DNA of 64,000 nucleotides from Welwitschia mirabilis (taxonomy: Eukaryota > Gnetophyta > Gnetopsida > Welwitschiales), in assembly GCA_051453625.1 (NCBI GenBank), contig JBOZIK010000001.1, positions 35,169,008 through 35,233,007 of the forward strand. Direction: 5' to 3'. Of the stretch, positions 32,961 to 46,599 are shown piece by piece. How positions within the stretch are numbered: position 1 is the first letter of the stretch; each line of letters starts with the position of its first letter. Below the pieces are notes generated by a model. The model was not told where the DNA came from. It made no database searches and saw only the letters and a list, made by a program, of their open reading frames with translations. The translations under genes were made by a program, and so were the position numbers.

Positions 32961-34953
32961 TGAGTTATGTAAATATCAATAGAAAATATCAAATGGACTT
33001 ACAAAATGGATTAAAGAAAATAAATTTTAGTAATCATAGAATCCCTACAAATAAAACATAAAAACCTAGAAGTTTAAGGGATAATATTAGATAAAATCAT
33101 GTTAATAATAAATCATTTACATAACATATTTCATTCCCACAAATAGGTCTATTTCATCTAATAAAAGAAGACTCTAAGTCATTATGTTTGTATAAGTAAT
33201 AACTTAAGATAATTACTTTTAATGAAGCATCACAACTATTTAAAAGTTGCTTTGTGAAGAGTTACATCTTTTTTTATAATTTATAAACTGTACTATGTTA
33301 CATTAAATGTATTTAATTTAGTTGTAGTTCATTCATTTTTTAATTCATTTAGTTGACTTTATAAAATGTGTTTCATAAAAATTAAATTATTATGCTCTCT
33401 TATATTTTATTTCATGTTTCATTAAGTTTCTTATATTTTTTTTGCTTCTTCATATAAAATCTTAACATAAGAATGAAAAAACAATAAAGTAGAAACCATT
33501 TATAAATAGCCAAATATACTTTTAAAATGCAAAAATGATAAAATGTTTTCATGAATTGATACGTTTTTTTCAAGATATTTATAAACGGATTTTCTAAAGC
33601 TATGTACCCATGATTCTGATAATTAAGAAATATATAGTTTTGACATTGATAAAGCTAAAAAATCATGATTTCAACAAATTAAAAGTAAGCATAGTAGAAG
33701 AAACCATTTTAACAAATAGGCAGTTTTCAAATAAAATGTGATACAAGTAGTTTTATCATTAGAGGAGTGTAAAACTAAGAATAAAATCTTCTATAATTAT
33801 GTAGTTAGAAATTAAATGAAGATAATATAACATATTTAATTTTTGAAAAATAACTTTACACAAATGTCCAAGCATTAAAATATTAAAACACTATTTACTT
33901 CATAAAGTGCTAATTTTATTTTTAGATCATAAATATTTACAATATCTCATTAGGAAAAATAAATTAAGTGAAAATAAAGAAAAATGGATAGAAAAATATT
34001 CAAGAATACAAGTTTATAATTAAGCATAGAAAAGATACATCTCATCAAGTGGTTGATTTTTTATGAAGACAACATTACCTGAAAACTTTTAATTAAGAAA
34101 ATATATATTATTTTAATCATTTGAATAATTCATATAAAGAGGAGTAAGATTTTTACAATGTATAAAAGGAATTATAGACTAAGTATCTTAGTTTATAGAT
34201 AGTAATACTTATTTGTGATAACAACAACAATAGAATTAATCACTCTTTATCTAATCAAACCATAAGAATCTCAAACATATGATTTCTAATTTCCTAAATA
34301 AGAAGATTTAAGAAAGTGATACTACTTAAGTCTTATAATTAGCATAAGGATAATAACAATTTAAAAAGAAAATATGGATAGCTATCTAAGAAAGTTTGTT
34401 AATAATTAATTATTAAAATTAATAAATAATAAAACTATTTTATTTTTAAGTAATTTTAATTTAATTCATAAATTTATTTCACCTAAAATAATCAGATGAT
34501 TTAAAAATAAAACTTTAATATAAAATTTGAACATAACATAGAATTAATTTCTATAACACAATTATATCTTGAGCATATTATTGATTCTTAAGAGTAGAGT
34601 TAAAAAAGAAATATTTAAAGCAAGTGTATCAACTTGAAGCATGTCTATGTTATTTTTAAAAATAAAGGGAAAACCCCTTAGACCATGCTTAAATTATAGA
34701 AAGATAAATAAGGTAATTATAAATAATAAGTACTCCTTATCAGTCATTGATGGTTTGTTGAACCAATTGTAAGGGTTAGCATTCTTACTTAAAATTAACC
34801 TAAACTATATTTATTACTAAGTTATGATTAATGAAGAAAAAATATCCTAAACTTTTAGATGTGCTATGAACATAACACGTTTACTATGATGTCTTTTTTA
34901 TTCACTAATTATAATGGTTCATGTGGAATCCATAGAAAAATAATAAAGAAAGC

Positions 34954-34954
<1 letters not shown>
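32961..34954. other. AT-rich stretch, nothing recognised
   Basis: Extremely AT-rich (long runs of A/T around 33,800-34,550). No repeat copy, domain or RNA gene seen. Confidence 0.55.
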
Positions 34955-35030
<76 letters not shown>

Positions 35031-35155
35031 ACNNNNNNNNNNNNNNNNNNNNNNNNNNNNNNNNNNNNNNNNNNNNNNNNNNNNNNNNNNNNNNNNNNNN
35101 NNNNNNNNNNNNNNNNNNNNNNNNNNNNNNNNCACACACACATACACACACAAAC
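34955..35155. repeat. (AC)n microsatellite with 100-base gap
   Basis: About 75 bases of AC repeats, one AAAC interruption, a run of exactly 100 N (35,033-35,132), then more CACA. All Thr/His and Cys/Val open frames over it are artefacts. Confidence 0.95.
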
Positions 35156-35389
35156 TTAGTAATGAAATAAATAATCAAATATAATATATCTTGCTTAAGG
35201 GTTTACTTGAACTCTTTAAGTTCTTATTTATAAATTAGTTAAATATGTATTCAAATAAATTAAATGATAAAGAAATAGAAAACTCACAAGGCACATAAGA
35301 AATACCTTAGGATTCATTATAATCATGTAAGAACACTTGTAAGATAATCAAAGTCAGCTTAATATAATATACTATCAAAAGGAAAAATT

Positions 35390-35447
35390 TATGACATAGA
35401 TGTATTAATGTAAGGTGCTAAGATAATGCATTACGCGCGCGCGCGCG

Positions 35448-35508
<61 letters not shown>

Positions 35509-35918
35509 ATTGATATACATTCNNNNNNNNNNNNNNNNNNNNNNNNNNNNNNNNNNNNNNNNNNNNNNNNNNNNNNNNNNNNNNNNNNNNNNNNNNNNNN
35601 NNNNNNNNNNNNNNNNNNNNNNNNNNNNNNNNNNNNNNNNNNNNNNNNNNNNNNNNNNNNNNNNNNNNNNNNNNNNNNNNNNNNNNNNNNNNNNNNNNNN
35701 NNNNNNNNNNNNNNNNNNNNNNNNNNNNNNNNNNNNNNNNNNNNNNNNNNNNNNNNNNNNNNNNNNNNNNNNNNNNNNNNNNNNNNNNNNNNNNNNNNNN
35801 NNNNNNNNNNNNNNNNNNNNNNNNNNNNNNNNNNNNNNNNNNNNNNNNNNNNNNNNNNNNNNNNNNNNNNNNNNNNNNNNNNNNNNNNNNNNNNNNNNNN
35901 NNNNNNNNNNNNNNNNNN

Positions 35919-35991
<73 letters not shown>

Positions 35992-36052
35992 GATGGAAAT
36001 ACATTATCTGATGTAGATGCATTAATATAAGATTTTAAGATAGTAAGCCACC
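35390..36052. repeat. tandemly duplicated (GC)n(AC)n microsatellite block with gap
   Basis: A flank of the form GATGTATTAATGTAAGGTGC / TAAGATAATGCATTA (35,399-35,434) reappears beyond the gap as GATGCATTAATATAAGATTT / TAAGATAGTAAGCC (36,017-36,050). Between them are (GC)n then (AC)n (35,435-35,504), a trailing AGAGATTGATATACATT, 396 N (35,523-35,918), a second long (AC)n and a matching AAAGATGGAAATACATT. So flank + microsatellite + trailer is itself a repeat unit, at least partly duplicated. Confidence 0.8.
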
Positions 36053-39000
36053 ACCTGTGGTAGGAATCCTTTAGAAATGCATTCTTTCATGTTGTATGAT
36101 CATTTAATTGTGTATTCTTTAGTCATGCCTCTTATAAAAGATATATTTTTAATTTAATACTAAATATCAGCTTTTTTTAAGTATTTACCTTTTCTTCTAA
36201 TTTTTTAACTAATTATATTTACTAATATCATTAAAAAAGTTTGAGAATTGAAAAAAACTTTAGGAGTAAGAATCTTAAGCAAAATTTTATCATAGAAAAA
36301 CGTTTGTAAGTGTGTGATAAATTCACTTATTTATACACAATCATAAATGTAAGTTTTTAGAGATTAAATTTAAGATTCTCAAGATGAAGATTAAGATGAG
36401 ATAAATGATGTCTTAATTTTAAAAAATTAAAAAACCAAAAAATTGGAGAGAAAGAAAAAGGAAAAGGAAAAGGAAAAGGAAAGCTGAAAAAATATCAAGT
36501 ATATCTCGTATATTTATACTACTGATAACAATTAATTCAAATTAAAAATAAATTAGGCTAAGTAGATAAAGTATTATGGATCATATTTTGTTAATTAAGA
36601 TTTACTTCCTAATGGTTATGTAGGTTTTTAAACCTCAAATGAATGCAAATCAAATAGTTTAAATCTCATAAATCAAATAGTTTAAATCTCATACTACTTC
36701 AAAAATATGTAGTTCTATAAACTCCAAAAACTAAATATTGAAATCTAATGGATTTTGAATGTCTAAACTTAGTGAAAGAGCTTCAAGTGGAATAGTGACT
36801 AATAAAAGAGGGCATATACATCTTTATTTTTACTTTTCTAATTTAACTTTTCAAGGATAATAGGTGATTAATAAGAATTTAAGATAACTCTGACATAAAT
36901 GTTAATTTTATCTTAAAGCAAAATTTGAATTAGAAAAATGATACAGTAAATTATCTTAGTAACTAAGTCAAATTGATATCGAGGTAAAACCTATGGAATA
37001 GTAATCATCCAACACCTATATTAGTTTAAAGTTCATAAAATAAAGTCTATCAAATGTAGATAAATTTTAACATTTAATTTATGTTGATGAAATTCTAGCA
37101 TCTTCTAATATTCTAGTAATAGAGGAATGTCATTATAAGATGGTGAAAATGTTTCATAATAACAAGAAATTATAGAGATATTTAAATTATTATTTATTAA
37201 AAATTTAATTCTAGAGTTCATATATCTGCTAAATAAAAAGAAAAAAAATCTTGAAATGGAGTAGGATGAGGTCTGGGAAATCATGATTGAATTTTTTAAA
37301 ATTAAGAAAATTCTAAATAAATACTATAAAAAAATACTATATTATGTGGATTATTTATATGATAGATTAAAGGTTATGAATTTTAATAAGCTAAGCCAAA
37401 TCCTAATTAATATTGATAAGTAGTATCATGCTTATACATAAAGAAACATTAATGTTGGTACTATAGGAAATAATAAAACTAAAATAGTCGTAGAAGAAAA
37501 TAATATTAAATAAGCACCAATAAAAAGTAGTATAAAGGTCAACAAAGTATTAGCGATGAAAATATGATTATGCTTGTATCCTATTATTGATACATGATAA
37601 TGTATGATCATCTTGGGATATAAATCGTCTAACGTTACACCTTAATTTTTACCAGTAAAATATTAGAACTTTCATTTGCAATATAGTCAAAATGTCCTTC
37701 TTTTTCAAGGATAAATGTAGTACAGAATCAGTAAAGTAATACATCCCTATTGTAGCAAATATTCAAAGCCAATTTCAAGATAAGAGTACAAAGAAAATTT
37801 TTCTAAATTAATATATAATAGTTTAAAATGAATCATAGAACTTAAATACTAACATGAACATTTAACTAAGACAAGAGACTTTCATTTAATGATATCTTAT
37901 AGTTTTCCATATTAAATCCTAGTTAAGTTAAGTTTTAATGAAGATCAAATTATGATAACATTATTGCATTCACCACATAAGTGATGTTGTGATCCTCAAG
38001 TTAATGTTAAATCATTATATCTTCTTCACAAGAATGAAAAGTAAGAAACTTATCTTAAAGAGAATCAAATGCAATTACACGAAGAAACTAGAAAATGAAC
38101 AAGAAATATTGATTTAATAAATATAATAAACTTTATAATATGTGACTTCACTTCAAGCATTAAAAGTATGAAAAGGGTCACAACTTAAAATTAAGAAATG
38201 AAAATAATAATCTTTATTATAAAACTAGAATAAAGTAGTACATCAAAGAAGGAAAACTTAATCTGAAATGTAAAACATCATGTTAGCCTCAAGGTTAGAA
38301 TATTCCCAGAAGGAGAAGAAATTAGAAAGTACACATGACAAAAAGCTCCATCTTTAAACCATCTTTACTCCTCTAGTATAGAATTCCATGGAATGATATT
38401 CTTACAAAGTGAGGTGGTATGATATTTTTATATTGAAAATTGGGATCGTGGTAATTGAGGTTTTGTCTTTTAGTGTTTATCATTTCATGATGGAATATTA
38501 AAATCTTGTAACTAAATTGATCCAAATGTAAAATAACATAAATTATCATAATGAACTCAATACATGGGTTTCAGAGTAGGATTCATCCACCAACCAACAT
38601 CATTGCCACATGTTACCAATGTCACTAGTGTTTTACATAAAATTAGATACATCTTATAACATATGATCCAAAACATTGCTAAAGACCTAAAATAGTCATA
38701 GGGTAAAGCATAAAGTTAGATATAGAATTAAAAATAGCATAAGATATGTTATTATGATTAAAATAGTGAAATTAATGCAACCTAGCCTAAAATACTCAAA
38801 GTAAATAACATTTTATACATGCTAACACACTCCCAAAGTAAGCTTTTACTAGTTCCTTAGCCAAACGTTCTATAAAGATGATTATCATAGAAAATTTTTA
38901 TAAGTGAAAACATTAGAGCATAATGTGAAAATAAAGGAAAATTAAAATGTTTTAGTGAATTTTTTATTATTTTTATTTTTATTTTATTTTTTACTCTTTT

Positions 39001-42000
39001 AAACTTAAGTAAAAAAGTAAGGCATTAAAAACAATTTTCTAAGTGTAAATGTCATAACCCCAAGACAAAGTTATTATACTTAGGTTTGAAAAGATGGAGA
39101 AATAAGTGCAGAGTTTGTAATCATTAAGAGCTAGAAGAAATATTCTTCATTACATATCATGTTATTAAAAATTGCGGAATATGGAAAGAAAGATAAATGC
39201 AAAGAAATGTCAAACTAAGCTAAAATGCAAGGTGAAAAACATGTTTAAGACTGAAAATCAGGTGAAATATATATTATAAGACTTTTTAACTCTATCAATG
39301 GGTTAGATATTTCTTATTAAGTTCAATACATATATTGAAAGATCATTTTATAACAAATGCTTTTGTGCTTCCTAGTTTGTTTTTCTCATAAAGTAAAAAT
39401 GTGGTTGAAATGGCAATGTGAATGGGCATGTACAAAAATGAAAATGAAAAGAAAATCTCAACCATGCAACCTATGAATAAAAGAGACTAAGATCTAAGCT
39501 ATTAGCCTTATTTAATAAAAACATTATGACTTTTAAATTTATTTAATGGATCTAAATGTCATATAAGAAAAGTCTTGATAAAATAAACTCATGCAATCTC
39601 AAGAATAGTAAAGAAATCTTAAGTACAATTATTAAAGAAGGAAAAACACAGGAGATCTTCAATTTTTACTTTTTTTTTTTTTTCGAATCTTCCTTTTACA
39701 ATCATGAATGCTTCTATTTTAAGAACTTGATTTTATCAAGCATCTAATATTACAACAGTTTCTTCTAATAGTGTTAAGCATGTTGTACATGAAGCAGGTT
39801 TACATTACCAATAAGCATTTATAGCCCTGATGTAGATGATGAATGTTCTATAAATATATCATTAGAGTTGCATTGTCAGTAAGCATCCATAGCCTTGATG
39901 CAGTTAATTAAATCCAATAAAACTAATTGAAAAGAAAATATGCTTCTAGAGAAGAGATTTTATTTTTCTTTTGATTATTCTTTTCTTATTCATTTTTTGA
40001 TTGAGATAATCACATAAGAGGGTAACTTATTAGCCTAATAAAGAAATAATCTTTTCCCCATGAATGCTTGAAAATAAAGGGTACCATGTGAAATTAAAAA
40101 TTAGACCTTTTTATCTATTGAATTTTCCTAAATTAAATACATCAAGTAAATGCAAACCTTAACAAAATGACTTAAAACAAGAATAACTTTCCCTCAAAAA
40201 GCATAAATGCACTTAATCTTGATTAAAACCTAAAATGAAAAAAATATTAGTTATTATTAGTTACTTTTGAAGGCCATCAATAAGGATCAGTAAGTCTCAT
40301 AAACTCATAAGTATATAAGAGTAGTAGATGATTAGTAAGCTTTATGGGATTAATTGAAAAGTGAATAGGTAAATGAAAGGGCATAAGGAAATGGTTGAAA
40401 AGGTGATAACGTTTAGGGTCTTCTATGAGATAACTATCTTTAAATAACATCTTATTTCTTCTGGATTATTTTAACCATTACAAAACTAAGCTATTCTCAT
40501 AAAGGGTTGTTCAATGACATGTAAGGAGAAAAACTCACATTTATAATATTTATTAAAATCAAATGATGGCATATCAACAAAAATATTCTCATGACAAACT
40601 TCACACATGAGTTTAAAAGCTCAAAAAAGGCATGAGAAGTGTAAACATTAGGGTTTGAACATTTAAAATTAGAAAAATTCTAACCTACTAGTTTCTTTTG
40701 CATTTTTAACAAGCAGAAGATTAAGGATCATGAAGTTCATTATCAAACCCATCAATAAAATCAACTCCATTAAGGCCCTTTGGTAGTTTCATAACATTGA
40801 ATAAATTCACTCAATAGTCATACTCCCAACAAAAGGTTTCATGAGATGATTCTTATAGTTGATAAGAGAATTGAAAGTTGCCAAAAAGGCATTTTCTTAA
40901 AATAGCGGGAGCTAAATGATGTCTAGATTGTTCCATTTGTAAAACAATAAAATCTAAATGGAAGTAGCTATAACATTTGTGTTTCACATACATAGTCATA
41001 ATACAATAGTTTCATCAAATTCTAATATTTCTTATTTATAAGTTGATACCAACATGTGGTATTACTAGTTTCTCAAGGCCCATGTAGTTATTGAAAGGTA
41101 GTATTAACCAAGATCACATACATGCCATGGATTTTCAAGTTGTTTTCCAAAAATACAATGCACTAACTAAATGTAAAATAATAATGTGAAGAACCACATC
41201 ATACTTTTTAAGTTGACTATTGATAAGCATAGCCAAGGTTTAACAGTAGCAGAAGACTACACCCTTATGAATAATCATCCAAATAATTTATGTTTAGATC
41301 ATAAGCTAAGCAAATCTTAACTACTTTGAAGTGATACAACATTCATAGGTTTGATATTCACTTCTTAATTCATATTTCTTAAGCATCTTCTAAATGATTG
41401 TTACTTCAATTCTCCTTTCTTTCATTGTTTTAATAAGCTTTCCTAACATCTTTGAACTTTTCACATTAAAGAATCACCCTTAATTTTACATGTGCTCTTA
41501 AAGTGACTATCATGTCACATGTCATCCCCTTAACCTAATACATGACAATACTTTTAATGATCCTTTAAATCAAGCTAATGGCCTATGATCATCACCTTGA
41601 ACGCTTTAGAAAATCATAAAAGCACTAGAAATTTGATCACCTATATATCAAGAAATCATCTGAAACACCAAATTTTAGTAGACTTTCTCATTAGGCCTTC
41701 TCCAATCTCAATTTTAACCAATCTAGAAAATTTATCACTTCCACTAGATTCTTAACATATCATACTTCTTGAATTCATATTTTTCTATGGATAATGAATT
41801 TGATTTAATCAAAATTTTAAGGACTCGCTACTCTCAAGTAAGTACTTTGAAAATTCATTAACATAGTCATTGTTTTCATAACAATTATGTTAGACATCAT
41901 AATGTACATCACCAATATGATATACCTCTAAATCATAGTCTAATACACTCTTATAAAATCTCTCATTCCATTTCTTATCCCAACAACATTGGAGATAATA

Positions 42001-42779
42001 ACTGTGTATAAAACTCTTTGCCTTTTTATATGGTCATGCCTTTTGTCTTCCACATAACACTAGGCGTGAAATATATGTTGTGGTATATGTTTTTCCAATG
42101 ACATAAGGGATGACACCATGATAGAATTCTTTTATAAGTATATTTCTCCCTCATCTCTTATTAAAATCTAATGCAGTCTACGTTCTTTGATCCCTTTCAA
42201 GTGCCACAACCATCCTTTACCTAAAGAATTATTCTTTGTTATAAATTAATTACATTTAAGCATAATGAAGTAATTATGACACTTTTGCTATTGTTTTAAT
42301 TCCGAATTTTATTCATATATTTTATTTTAAGTTGCATCTAATAGTTTCTCTCCAAGCCCACTTATTTTTCTGATTAATGTATGCTTAAAAACTTATGAAA
42401 TTAAATTTAGTTCATTAGATTGATAATTATGAGTATTTTTTCTTAAAATTCCATCTATTTCATTCTTTTCGAATTTTGTACTCATTACACACTCAATTTT
42501 GATAGTTTTCAACATGTTAGGTAGTAAAACAATCCTGATTTCAATACCTACACTTTGGTTCTTATAAGAGAACATTTGATTACTTAAAGAATAAGTTATG
42601 AACATCTTCACATGTTCTTTCTATATGGCATATATGTATATTATGTTTCTATTAATGTAATGCTATAGGAGCATTACCCTCATGAAATTGAACATGCTCT
42701 ACTATTGATTGGGTAGCAAAATAATGAGAACATAAGACACTCTTACAGGAATGAAGGAACAGCCTTGCCTCCATTATTT
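36053..42779. other. 6.7 kb of AT-rich DNA without recognisable elements
   Basis: Stops in all frames. Minor repeats: GGAAAA hexamers at ~36,458-36,482 and a 23-bp direct duplication at 36,647-36,692 (AATCAAATAGTTTAAATCTC twice). Open frames at 39,556-39,747 (poly-Phe from a T run) and 42,393-42,611 show no motif. The interval 41,340-42,250 is slightly richer in C and could be an old element on the minus strand, but I cannot place it. Confidence 0.5.
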
Positions 42780-42829
42780 ATCAGAGGAAGATGCATTTTA
42801 GAGATTACATATAAAGACTTAAATCTAAT

Positions 42830-43930
42830 TTGGATTATGCAGTAGAAGAACTTAGTATTCATGATTGGTTATTACATGCTTATGTCTCCTACTTTGAGAT
42901 TGAGATCATCCAGTTCTATCAGATCTTTGAGAGCATCATAGCTACTAGGGATGATGGATCACGTTATGAGAAGATCAGAACTACAGTGGGGGGCCATCAT
43001 ATTTATATTATGTCACAACATATTATAGTAGTAACAAGACTTCCCAAATATTAAGAGAGGGTGGATCTTGATAGAGGTAATTTAGATAAATAGTCCTATG
43101 TGGTCTTGCTAGAGTTACCATGCCATGCAAGGGATGATCAATAAGGGATATTTATGATCTATTTTGCCTTCTTACTACCACATCCTTCATTAAGCCATAA
43201 TTCATAACATATCTCTAGTATGACATGATTCACATGATATGATTTCCAACCTTCAGATTTTATCCCTCATTCATCAGAAAGAGAAGATGGACTTGCCCAC
43301 TTTTATTTAGCATCAACTTAAATGGATGAGCATCCAATGTTGTTTCTCCATTATTTCATATCCTTGTTTGTTAAATGCCTTATTCAAATGGTTTAAGATC
43401 CCTATTCTAGTAGATACTTCTCATTTAGTTCATATTTTAGTAGATGATACATACTTTAGGAGATTATGGATAAAGATTCTAGGTTTGACACCACTAGCTT
43501 CTAGTGAGATTCTTATAGCACAGCCACCCCTGCCTCCTTCTGCACACCCTCATATAGTTTGAGGTGTCATACTTAAGTAGCTTATTATAGTATTGGGAGG
43601 TATAAAGTAGAGGTTATCTTCTCACATTGCTAACTTACATGCTTATTATACCACATGATTTGATCAATAAGATGCATGTATTCAAGCTATGGACAAGCAA
43701 AGTAGAGCTATTTTAGAGAGGCTAATAGATGTACAATAGGATACTTCACTGGTTATTCATGAAGTGACCTATGTTCATCATGATGCCACTACATGTAGCC
43801 TAAATTAGCATATCTCTCATTACTTCCTAAATATAAAAAAGCCTATCATTCAGCCACATGTGGAGTTAAGTAGTAAGAGATATGATCATATGAAGATTAA
43901 GTTCTCCTCCTCTCCACATAGAGATCCATG
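42830..43930 (+). pseudogene. gag/envelope-like accessory ORF remnant of an Athila/Tat-type element
   Basis: Two readable open segments in order. At 42,830-43,054 the product reads IQFYQIFESIIATRDDGSR, then a TTVGGHHIYIMSQHIIVV segment and TRLPK. This is the pattern 'EFY-N....DDGS..T.V.G..I..(S/T)P..I...L.(I/V)P' of plant retrotransposon accessory ORFs, often annotated 'putative plant transposon protein' or envelope-like. At 43,326-43,562 a second segment ends QPPLPPSAHPHIV, the proline-rich tail common to these ORFs. A further degraded part reaches ~43,930. The polypurine tract/LTR junction at 44,191-44,218 follows, placing this ORF at the 3' end of its element. Function in living elements is unproven. 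Several stops and frame changes. Confidence 0.55.
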
Positions 43931-44190
43931 ATATCTCTTACAGTTTTATCCTATAAGCTATACATAGATTATGACTCTTTCAGCTTGTTGTATTACTGTG
44001 CATTATTCATAAACTAGTAGTAAATACTTATATTAAACTAATTGATCATTTTTGTAATGACTTTTTATCTTAGTTATCAGTATGCTTAGACATGTATTTT
44101 TCTCAATGGTTTTATTATGATAGATTTGAGACCACCTTTCCCTAGTTGAATTAGCATCACAAAGTCCTGTTTCTCTTTGTTTATTAAGGG

Positions 44191-44217
44191 ACTAACAAAA
44201 TGCTAGATGAAAGGCTA
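44191..44217 (+). other. decayed polypurine tract before gypsy LTR, copy 1
   Basis: AAGGGACTAACAAAATGCTA followed by GATGAAAGGCTATGTT aligns with CAAGGACTAGCAAGACTAAG followed by TGGGGAGCTATGTT at 55,184-55,219. The GACTAGCAA..AAG(T)GGGG string before the LTR is a recurring feature of Athila/Tat elements. In copy 1 the G tract is eroded to GATGAAAGG by G-to-A changes. Confidence 0.55.
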
Positions 44218-44880
44218 TGTTATGATACTAATTTATCACATATTGATAATGTAATTAGTGATAGTTTATAGGGGATAGGAACTTAATTCAATCATTTTTA
44301 AGAACTATATTATAAAGTAATAGAATGACTTAATTGTAAGACTAAACACTCTATTTTGGATTACAACAACATGAATCTCAACTATGACAAATTTGGACTA
44401 AAGTTAAAGGCAAATAACTTAAAAAATCAGCTATTATCCCACATGTCATCTCCATAATGTTGGTCATGATACTACTTTAAAAGGAAATGGAGTTTTTGGC
44501 ATGGCATTACTGACATGGTGATTTGACATGATAATCAAGATTATTATCATGTCACCTGCCATCTACATGATATAGACCATAATACTACAGTAAAAATTCA
44601 AATTTAAATTCTAATGGCATCATGACCTAGCAACTTGTGATTGGATATGAAGGCATGTCATGCCAATGGTGATCACCATGATAATAGTGAACATAACAGA
44701 TTAATCATTTCTTCTTAATTAAGTTAATTATAATCTAGTTTTCATCTAATGATCTATCTTTGTCTATACTAATCTTCTAAGACCTTAACAACCCTAGAAT
44801 AAACATAAAAACCTGCTATGAGCCTCATTTCATCATCTTTTAACATTGAATAAATGATGATAAGTGCATTCAAATGTATC
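44218..44880 (+). mobile_element. probable gypsy LTR (start TGTTATGATA)
   Basis: Begins just after the polypurine tract relic. It contains several imperfect CATGTCA(T/C)C(T/A) / CATGATAAT repeats (44,440-44,700). The right boundary is not visible. It could be the 3' LTR of the element ending here, or also serve as 5' LTR for the gag-pol that starts about 45.0 kb. Confidence 0.45.
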
Positions 44881-45029
44881 CATTTTAGCATTAAGAGAGA
44901 TAATTCTTGATGTTAGATTATGCATCTATTGTTGATAAGTTACTACCCTACTGAGGTATTTTATAAGATATTTGAAAATTAAATAAATGTCTTAGTTTTA
45001 CACATTTATTCTTATATCTCTTATGGCTT

Positions 45030-46560
45030 GTGTTTTATTTGATTAATACTTTTGATAGATTAATTTTAATTGAATACAAGTCAAAAGAGCTGAATTTAGG
45101 TGATAACAACTTAGAAATTGGTTATCATAGGCTTACATTCATTGTTCCTTATGCATTTTACATTCCATCATTAGATAATCACATTGTTATTTCCTTTTTA
45201 CATAATAAAGTATAAAATGATTAAAAGAGATATTTATGAAGGATTCTGATGATTATTATTTCTAAATCATGTACTTGATTTAGTATGTTAACTTATGCTA
45301 TCAAGTGTATGGCATTCATTGGTTAAATTATCTTATACTAAGCCTAAATATAACTAGATTATTTTTAAAAGTAATTCCTTTTGAAGTGCAACCTAGGTTA
45401 TCAATATGCATTCACTTAGAAAGAATTAGTAGATTATTTCTATAGTGGACTTAATAGCTAAATAAAATAACTTGTATATTTTTTATGTAGAGTAAATTTG
45501 ATAAATCTCATACTAGAAAATGCATGAAGATTATTGGAAAAACTAGTAGAAGTACATCAAACATGGCCTAAATCAACACCTAAATAAAATAATACTATAG
45601 ACCAAATTAAATAAGTAAAACAAGAAAAGGAGGAAGTGGTAGGGAAAAAAGGGGAAAAAACCAATAAATGTCATTAAGGTTTCATAATAATAATAGAAAA
45701 CTACACTCAAATGATCTTAAACACAAAAGTAGTAACTAAAAAGAGGATGGTTCTAACATGTTATTTGTGTGAAGACAACTATCATGTAACTAAAGAGTAT
45801 CCTTTATTACCTACTTACAAAGAAAAGATTTATGAAGTGCTGTATACATTCAACCAAAAGTCTTCAAACGTTAGAGATTAAAACCAAAATCAAAACTAAT
45901 TTCAACTTAGAATGAATAGAAAATCAAATTTTTAATCTTTTGAGAATAAATTTAAGAACTTTTAAGTAAATCATGCAACTTTTTAACCATTTAGAAATAA
46001 ATTTAAAAGTTATAAACTTTAAACAAATAACTCAAACATCCAACTAAGTAACTCAAGTTATCAAGTAATCACATCAAATTCATAAAACCAAAATGATCCA
46101 CTTAGAAATTCCATTGATGAATTAAGGAAATCTTAAGAGAAGACAAATTCAAACATTGAAAATCTTGTGAGTGTTATTTAAAAACCTATTCTTGCAAATC
46201 AAATACCACAAGGATCACTTTCAATACAATATTTATCTTATCTTGATAAACTAACATAAGATTATAAGGTTCTGATAAGAATTGGAAATGATACAATACC
46301 ACTTACCCATGAGGCTTTAACATCCTAAAATGATAAGAATGATGAAGAAGAAGAGGATACCAAAATCTTAGAAAATCATAATTTTTCTTCTCCTTTAACT
46401 AATAAGCTTAATAAGAAAAATTCTTCTCAAGATAAATTTAAGAAACTTACTACCCCTTGGCTTAATATATTAAATACCAATCCTACCTTTGATGAGTAAC
46501 TTAAAGACTTAATGCAAAATGTGAGCATAGATTTATCATTTTGGAAACTTTAATAAGAAA
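45030..46560 (+). pseudogene. Ty3/gypsy gag remnant (Athila/Tat type)
   Basis: Capsid-type gag. Around 45,415-45,590 the frame reads KELVDYFYSGLNS, corresponding to the 'ELI..FY.GLN..TR' block, and later a LLEKLVEVHQTWPK segment matching 'LLE.MA.N..QW'. A retroviral zinc knuckle follows at 45,759-45,800: CYLCEDNYHVTKEY, i.e. C-X2-C-X4-H-X4 with the last Cys replaced by Tyr (TGT to TAT). Further on come the acidic DKNDEEEEDTKI and the KLTTPWLNILNTNPTFDE segment that precedes the protease in this family. Gag would package element RNA; this copy has many stops. Confidence 0.75.
45759..45800 (+). other. zinc-knuckle relic with lost fourth ligand
   Basis: CX2CX4HX4Y: the two Cys and the His are kept, the terminal Cys codon is TAT. 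A single G-to-A transition from TGT explains it. Confidence 0.75.
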
Positions 46561-46599
46561 ATTCTAAATATTCTAAGTTTTGAAAAAAATCTAATTAAG

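Noticed and set aside
34859-36022. Several long open frames rich in Thr-His or Cys-Val
   Set aside because: They are translations of (AC)n/(GC)n microsatellites and N runs, on both strands at once; no gene.
41340-42250. Slightly C-richer interval suspected to be minus-strand gypsy pol
   Set aside because: No RT, RNase H or integrase block could be read in any frame.
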